Shown here: positions 26,856 through 36,169 of the stretch, piece by piece
How positions within the stretch are numbered: the first letter of the stretch is position 1
Layout: every line of letters starts with the position of its first letter
Assembly: GCF_013409505.1 (NCBI RefSeq)
Contig: NZ_JACCBN010000001.1
Span: forward strand, 4,340,001-4,404,000
Origin: Actinomycetospora corticicola
Lineage (GTDB): Bacteria; Actinomycetota; Actinomycetes; Mycobacteriales; Pseudonocardiaceae
DNA: 64,000 bases
Direction of reading: 5' to 3'
Translations under genes and position numbers: made by a program
Notes under the pieces: model-generated
Database searches by the model: none
What the model saw: only the letters and a program-made list of their open reading frames with translations
What the model was told of the DNA's origin: nothing

Positions 26856-28259
26856 CTACAGCGCCGCGAGGATGTCCTCGACCCGCTTCTTCGCGTCCCC
26901 GAAGATCATCGAGGTGTTCTCGCGGAAGAACAGCGGGTTCTGCACGCCCGCATAGCCCACGGCCATCGAGCGCTTGAACACGATGACGTTCTTCGACTCC
27001 CACACCCGCAGGACCGGCATGCCGGCGATCGGGCTGCCCGGGTCGTCCATCGCGGCGGGGTTCACGGTGTCGTTGGCGCCGATGACGAGGACGACCGAGG
27101 TCGACGCGAGGTCGTCGTTGATCTCGTCCATCTCCAGGACGATGTCGTAGGGCACCTTCGCCTCGGCGAGCAGCACGTTCATGTGCCCGGGGAGACGCCC
27201 GGCGACCGGGTGGATGCCGAAGCGCACCTCGACGCCCTTGTCGCGCAGCTTCCGCGTCAGGTCCGCCACGGGGTACTGCGCCTGCGCGACCGCCATCCCG
27301 TACCCGGGGGTGATGACGACGGACGACGCCTCGCGCAGCAGCTCGGCGACCTCGTCGGCCTGCACCTCCCGGTGCTCGCCCTCGACGTCGGCGGCCGTGC
27401 CGGACTCCACGCCGAACCCGCCGGCGATGACCGAGAGGAACGACCGGTTCATCGCCTGGCACATGACGTAGGACAGGTACGCACCGGAGGAGCCGACGAG
27501 GGCACCGGTGACGATCAGCAGCGTGTTGTTGAGCAGGAAGCCCGACGCCGCCGCGGCCCAGCCCGAGTAGCTGTTGAGCATGGAGACGACGACGGGCATG
27601 TCGCCGCCGCCGATCGAGGCCACCAGGTGCCAGCCCAGCGCCAGGGCCACCGCGGTGATCGCGATCATGACGCCGAGCGAGGGCGCGAGGACGAAGGCGA
27701 CGGTCAGCGCCGCGAACGCGACGAGCGCCCCGAGGTTCAGCAGGTTCTTGCCCGGCAGGGTCAGCGGGCGGGACTTGAAGCGCCCGGAGAGCTTGCCGTA
27801 GGCGACGATCGACCCGGTGAAGGTGACCGCACCGATGAACACGCCGACGCCGACCTCGACGGAGTGGATGCCGAGCAGCTCCGGCGCGACCGTGGTCTGC
27901 GCGGCACCGACCGCCTCCACCTCGAGGTAGCCGTTCCAGCCGACGAGCACGGCCGCGAGCCCCACGAAGCTGTGCAGCAGGGCGATCAGCTCGGGCATGC
28001 CGGTCATCTCGACGACGCGGGCCCGCCAGAGGCCGACCCCGCCGCCGATGACGAAGCCCGCGACCATGAGGGCGACCGCCCCGGCCTCGAGCGAGTTCGC
28101 CGCGAGGACGACGGTCGCGACCAGGGCCACCGTCATGCCGGCGATGCCGTAGACGACGCCGTTGCGGGCGGTCTCGTGCTTCGAGAGGCCGGCGAGGCTC
28201 ATGACGGTGAGCAGCGCGGCGACGATGTAGGCGGCGGTGGCCGCGGTCTCGGGACTCAT
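26856..28259 (-). CDS. pntB: NAD(P) transhydrogenase subunit beta
   Basis: A 467-residue proton-translocating transhydrogenase beta subunit. About nine membrane helices (domain II) include [19 protein letters not shown]. They are followed by the NADP(H)-binding domain III with [37 protein letters not shown] and [10 protein letters not shown]. With PntA it couples hydride transfer from NADH to NADP+ to proton entry, making NADPH. The ATG at 28259 overlaps the pntA stop as ATGA. Confidence 0.95.
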   Translation of the reverse strand: MSPETAATAAYIVAALLTVMSLAGLSKHETARNGVVYGIAGMTVALVATVVLAANSLEAGAVALMVAGFVIGGGVGLWRARVVEMTGMPELIALLHSFVGLAAVLVGWNGYLEVEAVGAAQTTVAPELLGIHSVEVGVGVFIGAVTFTGSIVAYGKLSGRFKSRPLTLPGKNLLNLGALVAFAALTVAFVLAPSLGVMIAITAVALALGWHLVASIGGGDMPVVVSMLNSYSGWAAAASGFLLNNTLLIVTGALVGSSGAYLSYVMCQAMNRSFLSVIAGGFGVESGTAADVEGEHREVQADEVAELLREASSVVITPGYGMAVAQAQYPVADLTRKLRDKGVEVRFGIHPVAGRLPGHMNVLLAEAKVPYDIVLEMDEINDDLASTSVVLVIGANDTVNPAAMDDPGSPIAGMPVLRVWESKNVIVFKRSMAVGYAGVQNPLFFRENTSMIFGDAKKRVEDILAAL

Positions 28260-29791
28260 GCGGCCGGGCCCTTCGTGAACATGGCGAGCATGCGGCGGGT
28301 CACCGCGAAGCCCCCGACGATGTTGATGCTGGCGAGCACGATCGCGATGAACGCGAGGACCGAGACGAGGGTCCCGTGCGCGCCGAACTGCACGAGCGCC
28401 CCCACGATCACCACGCCGGAGATGGCGTTGGTGACCGACATGAGCGGGGTGTGCAGCGCGTGGTGCACCTTGCCGATCACGTAGTAGCCGATGACCACGG
28501 CCAGCACGAAGACGGTGAGGTTGGTGGCGAGCTCGGCCGGGGCGAACGCCGTGGCCACGAAGAGCAGCGCGAGCCCCACGGCGATCGCGCCGTAGCGCCA
28601 CGCGGCGGAGCGCGGCTTCGCCGGCTCGACGGCGGGTGAGGGCACCTCGGGCGCGGGGGCGGGCGCCGGGGCGGCGGAGACCGACACCGGGGGCGGCGGC
28701 CACATCACCGACCCGTCGTGGGCGACGGTCATGCCGCGCTGGACGACGTCGTCCAGGTCGAGGACGAGCTCGCCGTCCTTCTCGGGGGTGAGCAGCTTGA
28801 GCAGGTTCACCAGGTTGGTGCCGTAGAGCTGCGACGCCTGCGCGGGCAGGCGCGCGGCGAGGTCGGTGTCGCCGACGATCGTGACCCCGTTGCCGGTGAC
28901 CACCACCTCGTCGGCCACCGAGCCCTCGACGTTCCCGCCCATCCCGGCCGCCATGTCGACGATCACCGACCCGGGCCGCATCGCGGCGACGTCGGCCGCG
29001 GTGATCAGGCGGGGCGCGGCGCGGCCGGGGATGAGCGCGGTGGTGATGATGATGTCGACGTCGGCGGCCTGCTCGGAGTAGATCTCCGCGGCGCGCCGGT
29101 CGTAGGCCTCGGAGGTGGCCTTCGCGTAGCCGTCGGTGGAGCGCTCCTGCTCCACGTCCACCGTCAGGAAGTCCCCGCCGAGCGAGCTGACCTGCTCGGC
29201 GACCTCCGGGCGGGGATCGGTGGCACGCACGACCGCGCCCAGCGACGAGGCGGCGCCGATCGCGGCGAGGCCGGCCACGCCCGCGCCGGCGACGAGCACC
29301 TTCGCCGGGGGCACCTTGCCCGCCGCGGTGACCTGGCCGGTGAAGAAGCGCCCGAAGCGGTTGGCGGCCTCGATCACGGCGCGGTAGCCGGCGATGTTCG
29401 CCATGGAGCTGAGGACGTCGAGCGACTGCGCCCGGGAGATGCGGGGCACCGCGTCGGTGGCCAGCACGGTGATCCCCCGCGCGGCGAGGTCGGCGACCAG
29501 CTCGGCGTTCTGCGCGGGTGCGACCCGGCAGATCAGGGTGGCCCGCTCCTGCAGCCGGGCGAGGTCCGGCGGGGCCGGGGTGTTGACCGCGAGCACGACG
29601 TCGGCCGACCACGGGTCGCCGATCTCCGCACCCGCCGCCACGTAGGCGTCGTCGGGGAAGTCGGCCCGCACCCCCGCACCGGGCTCGACGGTCACCGTCC
29701 AGCCGAGGTTCTGCAGTCCGACCACGGTGGCGGGGGTGGCCGCCACACGGGTCTCGCGTTCCCGGGTCTCCCGGGGGACACCGATGCGCAC
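28256..29791 (-). CDS. pntA: NAD(P) transhydrogenase subunit alpha
   Basis: A 511-residue alpha subunit. Domain I binds NAD(H): [17 protein letters not shown] start, [39 protein letters not shown] and [13 protein letters not shown]. After an Ala/Pro linker (about residues 375-398) come the four C-terminal helices ending in [14 protein letters not shown] and [13 protein letters not shown]. This is the fused E. coli-like architecture, not the split PntAA/PntAB form. It is first in the operon with pntB and diverges from the nitrate-assimilation genes, whose NAD(P)H demand it could help meet. Confidence 0.95.
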   Translation of the reverse strand: MRIGVPRETRERETRVAATPATVVGLQNLGWTVTVEPGAGVRADFPDDAYVAAGAEIGDPWSADVVLAVNTPAPPDLARLQERATLICRVAPAQNAELVADLAARGITVLATDAVPRISRAQSLDVLSSMANIAGYRAVIEAANRFGRFFTGQVTAAGKVPPAKVLVAGAGVAGLAAIGAASSLGAVVRATDPRPEVAEQVSSLGGDFLTVDVEQERSTDGYAKATSEAYDRRAAEIYSEQAADVDIIITTALIPGRAAPRLITAADVAAMRPGSVIVDMAAGMGGNVEGSVADEVVVTGNGVTIVGDTDLAARLPAQASQLYGTNLVNLLKLLTPEKDGELVLDLDDVVQRGMTVAHDGSVMWPPPPVSVSAAPAPAPAPEVPSPAVEPAKPRSAAWRYGAIAVGLALLFVATAFAPAELATNLTVFVLAVVIGYYVIGKVHHALHTPLMSVTNAISGVVIVGALVQFGAHGTLVSVLAFIAIVLASINIVGGFAVTRRMLAMFTKGPAA

Positions 29792-29993
29792 GTCGCGCCC
29801 CTTCTCGTGGGGCCCCGCGGGCGGGGCCTGCTCCGACCGCCGGGTCCACCGACGGCCGTGCGGCGGACACTAGACCGGCGCCGACGTCCAGCATGTGACC
29901 TGTCTCGCTCCGAGGCAGGCTGAACGATCGAGATGACCGGCGTCGCACCGATCACGGGCGCCTCACACCGGATTCCGAGGGCGTAGCGCCCCC

Positions 29994-30009
29994 GTCACGT
30001 CGACGAAAC
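29994..30009 (+). promoter_or_regulatory. GlnR-type box upstream of the nitrate-assimilation operon
   Basis: GTCAC at 29994-29998, six bases, then GAAAC at 30005-30009: an exact match to the actinobacterial GlnR consensus GTNAC-N6-GAAAC. It lies only 22 bases before the GTG start of the nitrate reductase gene, closer than most activating GlnR sites. The 240-base gap is shared with pntAB. Confidence 0.6.
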
Positions 30010-30031
30010 GCAGGACACGCAGCGTGGTGCC

Positions 30032-32125
30032 GTGACCGCCACCCACTGCCCCTACTGCTCCCTGCAGTGCGGCATGACGCTCACGCCCCGCCCGGAGACC
30101 GACGGCGGGGGCTACGAGGTCACCGGCACGAACTTCCCGACGAACCGCGGCGGGCTCTGCGAGAAGGGGCTGAGCTCGGCGGAGCTGCTCGCCCACCCCG
30201 ACCGGCTGACCACCCCGCTGGTGCGCGACCACCGCGACGAGCCGTTCCGCGCCGCCACGTGGGACGAGGCGCTCGCGCGGGTGGTCGACGGGCTCACCGT
30301 CGCCCAGGAGCGGTACGGCCGGGACGCCGCGGGGCTCTTCGGGGGCGGCGGGCTGACCAACGAGAAGGCCTACCAGGCGGGGAAGTTCGTGCGGGTCGCG
30401 CTGCGCAGCGCGGCGATCGACTACAACGGCCGGTTCTGCATGTCGAGCGCCGCCGCGGCGTCGAACAAGGCCTTCGGCATCGACCGCGGGCTGCCCTTCC
30501 CGCTTTCCGACATCGCCCGGGCGGACACCGTGCTGCTGGTCGGCTCGAACCCCGCCGACACGATGCCGCCCGCGATGCGCTGGTTCGCCGCCGGCCGGGA
30601 GCGCGGGGCCCGGCACATCGTCGTCGACCCCCGGTACACCGCCACCGCCGCCGCCTCCGACGTCCACCTGCAGCCCGTGCCCGGCACCGACCTCGCGCTG
30701 GCCAACGGCCTATTGCACCTCGCGATCAAGCTGCGACTCATCGACACCGCCTACGTCGCGGACCGGACGACGGGGTGGGACGCGGTCCGGCGCGCCGCCC
30801 GCCAGTACTGGCCCGACCGGGTCGAGCGCATCACCGGGGTGCCGGTCCGGGTCATGGAGCGCACGGTGCGCCTGCTCGCGGAGTCGCGGGCCACGATGAT
30901 CCTCTCCGCGCGCGGCGCCGAGCAGCACGCGAAGGGCTCGGACACCGCCCTCGCGTGGATCAACCTCGCGCTCGCCCTCGGCCTGCCCGGCCGGCCGTAC
31001 TCGGGCTGGGCGACGGTCACCGGGCAGGGCAACGGACAGGGCGGCCGGGAGCACGGCCAGAAGGCCGACCAGTTGCCCGGCTACCGGATGCTCGCCGACC
31101 CGGCGGCCCGCGCGCACGTGGCGGGCGTCTGGGGCGTCGACCCCGACGAGCTGCCGCAACCCGGACTCTCGGCCTACGAGATGCTCGACCGGCTCGGGAC
31201 CGACGGCGGCGTGCGGGCGCTGATGGTCATGGCGTCGAACGTCGTGGTGAGCGCCCCGCGGGCCGAGCACGTGCGCGAGCGGCTGCGGTCGCTGGACTTC
31301 CTCGTGGTCTCCGACATGTTCCTCTCCGAGACCGCCGAGCTCGCCGACGTCGTCCTGCCCTGCGCCCAGTGGGCCGAGGAGGAGGGCACGATGACCAACC
31401 TCGAGGGCCGGGTCCTGCGCCGACGGCGGGCGGTGCCGATGCCCGAGGGCGTGCGCTCGGACCTCGAGGTCCTCCACGAGCTCGCGGTGCGGCTCGGGCG
31501 CGGCGAGCACTTCTCCGCCGACCCGGAGACGGTGTTCGAGGAGCTGGGGCGGGCCTCGGCCGGCGGGAAGGCCGACTACGCCGGCATCTCCTACGCCCGC
31601 ATCGAGGCCGAGCGGGGCGTCTTCTGGCCCTGCCCCACCCCGGAGCACGAGGGCACCCCGCGCCTGTTCCGGGAGCGGTTCCCGACCCCGGACGGCCGGG
31701 CCCGGTTCCACGTGGTCCACCACCGGGCCGCCGCCGAGAGCCCCGACGACGAGTACCCCTACCGGCTGACGACGGGGCGGTCCCGCCCCCACTACCAGTC
31801 CGGCACGCAGACCCGGCGGACGAAGGCCCTGCTCGACGCCGAGCCCGGCCCCGCCGTCGAGATCCACCCCGACCTCGCCGCCCGCCTCGGGCTCGCCGAC
31901 GGCGCCGACGTCCGCCTGCGGACCCGGCGCGGCAGCGCGCGGATGCGGGTGCGCCTGACCAGCGGGATCCGGACCGACACCGTGTTCGCCCCGTTCCACT
32001 GGGGCGACGACCAGACCGTCAACGCGCTGACCAACCCGGCGCTCGACCCGGCATCGCGGATGCCGGAGTTCAAGGTCTGCGCCGTCGCCCTCGACGTCAC
32101 CACCGGAGAGGACCCCGGCTCATGA
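30032..32125 (+). CDS. nasC: Assimilatory nitrate reductase, molybdopterin catalytic subunit
   Basis: A 697-residue bis-MGD oxidoreductase reducing nitrate to nitrite in the cytoplasm. The N-terminal [4Fe-4S] cluster ligands are C6, C9, C13 and C43 (HCPYCSLQC, LCEKG). The molybdenum ligand is Cys136 in YNGRFCMSSA; it is cysteine, not selenocysteine. Further blocks are LLVGSNPADTMPP, GQGNGQGGREHGQKADQLPG and TTGRSRPHYQSGTQTRRTK, as in NarB/NasA. There is no Tat signal. It lacks the C-terminal [2Fe-2S] domain of some NasA forms. GTG 30032 is the only start before the cluster. Its stop overlaps the next ATG. Confidence 0.9.
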   Translation: MTATHCPYCSLQCGMTLTPRPETDGGGYEVTGTNFPTNRGGLCEKGLSSAELLAHPDRLTTPLVRDHRDEPFRAATWDEALARVVDGLTVAQERYGRDAAGLFGGGGLTNEKAYQAGKFVRVALRSAAIDYNGRFCMSSAAAASNKAFGIDRGLPFPLSDIARADTVLLVGSNPADTMPPAMRWFAAGRERGARHIVVDPRYTATAAASDVHLQPVPGTDLALANGLLHLAIKLRLIDTAYVADRTTGWDAVRRAARQYWPDRVERITGVPVRVMERTVRLLAESRATMILSARGAEQHAKGSDTALAWINLALALGLPGRPYSGWATVTGQGNGQGGREHGQKADQLPGYRMLADPAARAHVAGVWGVDPDELPQPGLSAYEMLDRLGTDGGVRALMVMASNVVVSAPRAEHVRERLRSLDFLVVSDMFLSETAELADVVLPCAQWAEEEGTMTNLEGRVLRRRRAVPMPEGVRSDLEVLHELAVRLGRGEHFSADPETVFEELGRASAGGKADYAGISYARIEAERGVFWPCPTPEHEGTPRLFRERFPTPDGRARFHVVHHRAAAESPDDEYPYRLTTGRSRPHYQSGTQTRRTKALLDAEPGPAVEIHPDLAARLGLADGADVRLRTRRGSARMRVRLTSGIRTDTVFAPFHWGDDQTVNALTNPALDPASRMPEFKVCAVALDVTTGEDPGS

Positions 32126-32469
32126 TGACGACGCCGCGCTTCCTGCAGGGCGCCTTCGCCTTCGAGGGGCAGGGGCTGGACAAGCCGACCCTGCTGCACC
32201 CCTCCCTGACCTACACGGTGCCCGAGGGGGTCACCGGCCAGGTGCTCTACGTCCGGGCCGGCAACTCCTCCGACGAGCTCGCGTCGGTGGTGCTGACCTT
32301 CGACGGCGCGCCCGCCCGGTGGCTGCCCGTCGGCGCGAAGGGCGACATGCACGTGTCGCTGCGGGTGGTCGAGGACCTGCTCGCGGGCAGCACCGTCGAG
32401 ATCCACTACGCCGCGCCCGCCGGGGTCTCCGGCACCCTCGTCGTCGACTGCGGTCTGGTGGAGGTCTGA
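32122..32469 (+). CDS. Small conserved protein of the nitrate-assimilation operon
   Basis: A 115-residue beta-rich soluble protein with no cysteine in its first half and a single Cys near the end (VVDCGLVEV). Recurrent segments (KPTLLHPSLTYTVPEG, ELASVVLTFDGAPARWLPVG) suggest a compact beta-sandwich. The ATG at 32122 overlaps the nitrate reductase stop (ATGA), and its own stop overlaps nirB (TGATG), so it is synthesised with both. A chaperone or electron-transfer accessory role is plausible but unproven. I do not recognise the family. Confidence 0.7.
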   Translation: MMTTPRFLQGAFAFEGQGLDKPTLLHPSLTYTVPEGVTGQVLYVRAGNSSDELASVVLTFDGAPARWLPVGAKGDMHVSLRVVEDLLAGSTVEIHYAAPAGVSGTLVVDCGLVEV

Positions 32470-35039
32470 TGACGGCCACGCTCGGCACCGGGCAGGAGGC
32501 CGGGACCCCGGCTCTCGACCGCGCGAAGCTCGTCGTCGTCGGGAACGGGATGTCCGGTGCGCGAGCCCTCGAGGAGATCCTCACCCGCGGCGGTGCCGAC
32601 CTGTTCGACATCACCGTCTTCGGCGACGAGCCGTACGGCAACTACAACCGCATCCTGCTCTCCGAGGTGCTGGCCAAAGCGGCCGGCGCGGCAGTGGACA
32701 ACGAGGACGCGGACGGGTGGGACCCCGACGAGCTCTACCTCAACCCCGTCGACTGGTACGCCGAGAACGGCATCACGCTGCACGCGGGCGTGCGGATCGT
32801 GCGCATCGACCGGCACGCGAAGGTCGTCATGGGCGACGACGGGTCGGTCACCCCGTACGACACGCTCGTCCTCGCCACCGGCAGCCGCTCGTTCTTCCCG
32901 CCGATGGACGGGATGTGGGCGTCGAGGACCGAGCTGACGCCCGGCGTCTTCGGCTTCCGCTCGCTCGACGACGCGAACGGCATGCTCGACCACGTCGCGG
33001 ACGCCCGGACGGCGGTGGTGATCGGCGGCGGCCTGCTCGGGCTGGAGGCGGCGGCGGGGCTGCAGGCCCACGGGCTCGCCGTACACGTCGTCCACCCCAC
33101 CGAGGTGCTGATGAACCAGCAGCTCGAGGCGGACGCGTCGAGGGTGCTGCGCTCGAAGCTCGAGGACATGGGCATGCACATGCACCTCGGGGTGAAGACC
33201 TCGGAGATCCTCGTGACCGACGGCGCCGTCTCCGGCGTGCGGTTCACCGACGGGTCCGACCTCGCCTGCGACATGGTCGTGGTCACGGCGGGCATCCGGC
33301 CGAACATCGGCCTCGCGATGGTCAGCGGGCTGGAGACGCAGCGGGCGATCGTGGTCGACGACCGGATGCGCTCGGTGGACGACGACGACATCTTCGTCGT
33401 CGGCGAGTGCGCCCAGCACCGCGGCGAGGTCTACGGCGTGGTCGGGCCGCTGTGGGAGCAGGCGGCCGTCCTCGCCGACGTGGTGACCGGCGCGGACCCG
33501 GACGCGGCCTACCACGGCTCGCGGCTCACCACGAAGCTCAAGGTCGCCGGCGTCGACGTCGCGCAGATGGGGGTCAAGGGCCCCGAGCGCGAGTCCGACG
33601 AGTTCGTGCAGTTCTCCGAGACCGGCCGCGGGGTCTACCAGACGGTGATCATCCGCGACGGCACGTTGATCGGGGCGACGCTGGTCGGCGACGTCTCCAA
33701 GGTCGCCGCGCTCACCCAGGCGTTCGACTCGCGCTCGGCGCTGCCCGAGGAGCGGGTGAAGCTCCTGTTCGACCTCGGGTCCGCCGACGACGCGGCGTCG
33801 GCCGCCGACCTGCCCGACGACACGCAGATCTGCAACTGCAACGGAGTCTCGAAGGGCGACCTGGTCGGCTGCGTCCACGGCGGCGCCGAGACCGTGTCGG
33901 CCTGCATGGACGCGACCCGGGCCGGCAAGGGCTGCGGCTCCTGCAAGGGCCTGGTGCGCGAGGTCGTCGAGGCCGCGCTCGGCGGGGCGGGTGCCGAGGA
34001 CCCCGCCGACTCGTACTACGTGCCGGGCATCCCGCTGGACAAGCCGACGCTGATGCACGAGATCCGGACGCGGGAACTGAAGAGCCTGTCGGCGGTGTTC
34101 GCGACGCTCGCCCCGGAGGGCCGCGAGGACGTCGGGTCGAAGATGGGACTCACGGCGCTGCTGAGGATGATGTGGCCGCACGACCACGTCGACGAGCGCG
34201 ACGGCCGCTTCATCAACGACCGCGTGCACGCCAACATCCAGCGCGACGGGACGTTCTCGGTGGTCCCGCGGATGTCCGGCGGGGTGACCTCCCCCGACCA
34301 GCTCCGACGGATCGCCGACGTGGCGGACAAGCACGACATCCCGATGGTCAAGCTGACCGGCGGCCAGCGGATCGACCTGCTCGGCGTCCCGAAGGAGAAG
34401 CTGCAGGAGGTGTGGGCCGACCTCGACATGCCGTCGGGCTGGGCCTACGGCAAGAGCTTCCGCACGGTGAAGACCTGCGTCGGCACCGACTTCTGCCGCT
34501 TCGGGCTCGGCGACTCCACCCGGCTCGGGATCGACCTCGAGGAGCGCTACAAGGGTGTCGAGGGGCCCGCGAAGATGAAGCTCGCGGTCTCCGGCTGCCC
34601 CCGCAACTGCGCGGAGTCGATGGTCAAGGACGTCGGGATCGTGGCCGTCGAGGGCGGGCAGTGGCAGATCTACGTGGGGGGCGCGGCCGGCGCGACGATC
34701 CGGAAGGGCGACATCCTCGCCACGGTCGACTCGCACGACGAGGCCGTGCGGATCACCGGGCGGTTCCTGCAGTACTACCGGGAGCAGGCCAACTGGCTCG
34801 AGCGGACCTACGACTTCGTGCCGCGGATGGGCCTCGACCACCTGATCGCCGTGGTCGTCGACGACGTCGAGGGCATCGCCGCGGAGCTCGACGAGCGCAT
34901 GCAGGAGGCGGTCGACGCCTACGTCGACCCGTGGGCGGCCGACCAGCAGGAGGCCACCCCCGGACAGTTCCACGACGCGCTGCCGATGGTCCCGCTGCCG
35001 CAGGTCCCGGTGCGCTCGTCCGAGGGGGCCCCGGCGTGA
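32469..35039 (+). CDS. nirB: Nitrite reductase [NAD(P)H] large subunit
   Basis: An 856-residue sirohaem nitrite reductase reducing nitrite to ammonium. Order of parts: FAD-binding VVVGNGMSGARALEEIL, NAD-binding VVIGGGLLGLEAAAGLQAHG, a bacterioferredoxin-like [2Fe-2S] domain CNCNGVSKGDLV and KGCGSCKGLV, then the sirohaem/[4Fe-4S] domain with TCVGTDFCRFG and SGCPRNCAES. The full set of cofactor cysteines is present. The ATG at 32469 overlaps the upstream stop by one base, and its stop overlaps the nirD GTG. Confidence 0.96.
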   Translation: MTATLGTGQEAGTPALDRAKLVVVGNGMSGARALEEILTRGGADLFDITVFGDEPYGNYNRILLSEVLAKAAGAAVDNEDADGWDPDELYLNPVDWYAENGITLHAGVRIVRIDRHAKVVMGDDGSVTPYDTLVLATGSRSFFPPMDGMWASRTELTPGVFGFRSLDDANGMLDHVADARTAVVIGGGLLGLEAAAGLQAHGLAVHVVHPTEVLMNQQLEADASRVLRSKLEDMGMHMHLGVKTSEILVTDGAVSGVRFTDGSDLACDMVVVTAGIRPNIGLAMVSGLETQRAIVVDDRMRSVDDDDIFVVGECAQHRGEVYGVVGPLWEQAAVLADVVTGADPDAAYHGSRLTTKLKVAGVDVAQMGVKGPERESDEFVQFSETGRGVYQTVIIRDGTLIGATLVGDVSKVAALTQAFDSRSALPEERVKLLFDLGSADDAASAADLPDDTQICNCNGVSKGDLVGCVHGGAETVSACMDATRAGKGCGSCKGLVREVVEAALGGAGAEDPADSYYVPGIPLDKPTLMHEIRTRELKSLSAVFATLAPEGREDVGSKMGLTALLRMMWPHDHVDERDGRFINDRVHANIQRDGTFSVVPRMSGGVTSPDQLRRIADVADKHDIPMVKLTGGQRIDLLGVPKEKLQEVWADLDMPSGWAYGKSFRTVKTCVGTDFCRFGLGDSTRLGIDLEERYKGVEGPAKMKLAVSGCPRNCAESMVKDVGIVAVEGGQWQIYVGGAAGATIRKGDILATVDSHDEAVRITGRFLQYYREQANWLERTYDFVPRMGLDHLIAVVVDDVEGIAAELDERMQEAVDAYVDPWAADQQEATPGQFHDALPMVPLPQVPVRSSEGAPA

Positions 35040-35371
35040 CCGCGTCGGACGAGGCCGTCTCGGTCCGGCTCGGGCCGGTGGACCAGGTCCCCGTGGGCGA
35101 GGGCCGGGCCTTCCTCGTGGGCGACGAGCCGGTGGCCGTGTTCCGGCCGCGGTCGGGCGGTCTGCACGCGCTGCGGGCGATCTGCCCGCACCGCGGCGGG
35201 CCGCTCGCGGACGGGCTCCTCGACGACGAGGTGGTGATGTGCCCGCTGCACAACCACCGGTTCACGCTCTCCTCGGGGGAGTGCGTGTCGGGCGGCGGGG
35301 TGGACGACGTGGCCGCCTACACCGCCCGCGACGAGGACGGGGAACTCGTGGTGAGCCTGGTGGCGCCGTAG
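35036..35371 (+). CDS. nirD: Nitrite reductase [NAD(P)H] small subunit
   Basis: A 111-residue Rieske-like NirD. It keeps a full ligand set, C50 and H52 in ICPHRGG and C69 and H72 in CPLHNHRF. Some NirD proteins lack these residues, so this one probably carries a [2Fe-2S] cluster. The GTG start overlaps the nirB stop as GTGA. It ends the nitrate-assimilation operon; no nitrate transporter is present in the window. Confidence 0.92.
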   Translation: MTASDEAVSVRLGPVDQVPVGEGRAFLVGDEPVAVFRPRSGGLHALRAICPHRGGPLADGLLDDEVVMCPLHNHRFTLSSGECVSGGGVDDVAAYTARDEDGELVVSLVAP

Positions 35372-35386
35372 GGCAGGCTCACGGTC

Positions 35387-36145
35387 GTGCCCGACCAGCT
35401 GCTCCTCCAGGCCACCGCGTTCGCCGATGCGGTCACCGCGCCGGCCGCGGGCGACGACCTGTCCGCGCCCGTCCCCACCTGCCCGGAGTGGACCGTCCGG
35501 GACCTCGCCCGGCACCTCGGCCGGGTCCACCGGCGGGTCGTCCTGACGATCGACGGCGGGTCCGAGCGGATGGTGGCGCGGGACGCCGAGATCCCCGACG
35601 GCGAGCCGCCGGCCTCCCGGGACGAGGTGGCGACGTGGCTGCTCACCGGCGCCTCGGCCCTGGCCACGACCTTGTCCGGAGCCGATCCGGACCGCGAGGT
35701 CGGCGGCTTCGTCGGGCCGGTGACCATCGCGTTCTGGGCGCGGCGCCAGCTGCACGAGACCCTCGTGCACCGGCTCGACGCCGAGCTCGCCGTCGGGTTC
35801 CCCCCGCTCGCGGACGTCGCCCCCGAACTCGCCGTCGACTCCATCGCCGAGTGGTACGACCTGCTCACCGCCTACCGGAGCGGCTCGCAGCGGGTCCGCG
35901 GGGACACCTCGATCCACCTGCACGTGACCGACGCCCCGGACGGCGAGTGGCTCGTCCGCCGGGGCGCCGAGGGCGTGACGATCACCCGGGAGCACGCCAG
36001 GGCCGACATCGCCGTCCGGGGGCGGGCGGTCGACCTGCTGGCGGTGGTCACCGGACGGCGGGCCCTCACCGACGTCGAGGGGCTCGCCGTGTTCGGTGAC
36101 CCGGCAGTCGCCGAGGACTGGATCCGGGTGTCGGCCCTGGGCTGA
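35387..36145 (+). CDS. Maleylpyruvate isomerase-like, mycothiol-dependent family protein
   Basis: A 252-residue protein with the DinB-like MDMPI N-terminal helical bundle: PVPTCPEWTVRDLARHLGRVHR, with metal-binding histidines expected in LARHLGRVH and RRQLHETLVHRLDAE. A C-terminal alpha/beta lobe follows (RGRAVDLLAVVTGRR). Family members use mycothiol, the actinobacterial thiol, in isomerisation or S-transfer reactions. The substrate here is unknown. GTG 35387 lies seven bases after CAGGCT, a possible leaderless box, and 15 bases after nirD. Confidence 0.78.
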   Translation: MPDQLLLQATAFADAVTAPAAGDDLSAPVPTCPEWTVRDLARHLGRVHRRVVLTIDGGSERMVARDAEIPDGEPPASRDEVATWLLTGASALATTLSGADPDREVGGFVGPVTIAFWARRQLHETLVHRLDAELAVGFPPLADVAPELAVDSIAEWYDLLTAYRSGSQRVRGDTSIHLHVTDAPDGEWLVRRGAEGVTITREHARADIAVRGRAVDLLAVVTGRRALTDVEGLAVFGDPAVAEDWIRVSALG

Positions 36146-36169
36146 GCCGTCCGCCCGCGGTCGCCCGGG

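Noticed and set aside
30032..32125. Selenocysteine in the molybdopterin enzyme
   Set aside because: The molybdenum ligand codon is a cysteine (C136), and the frame has no UGA.
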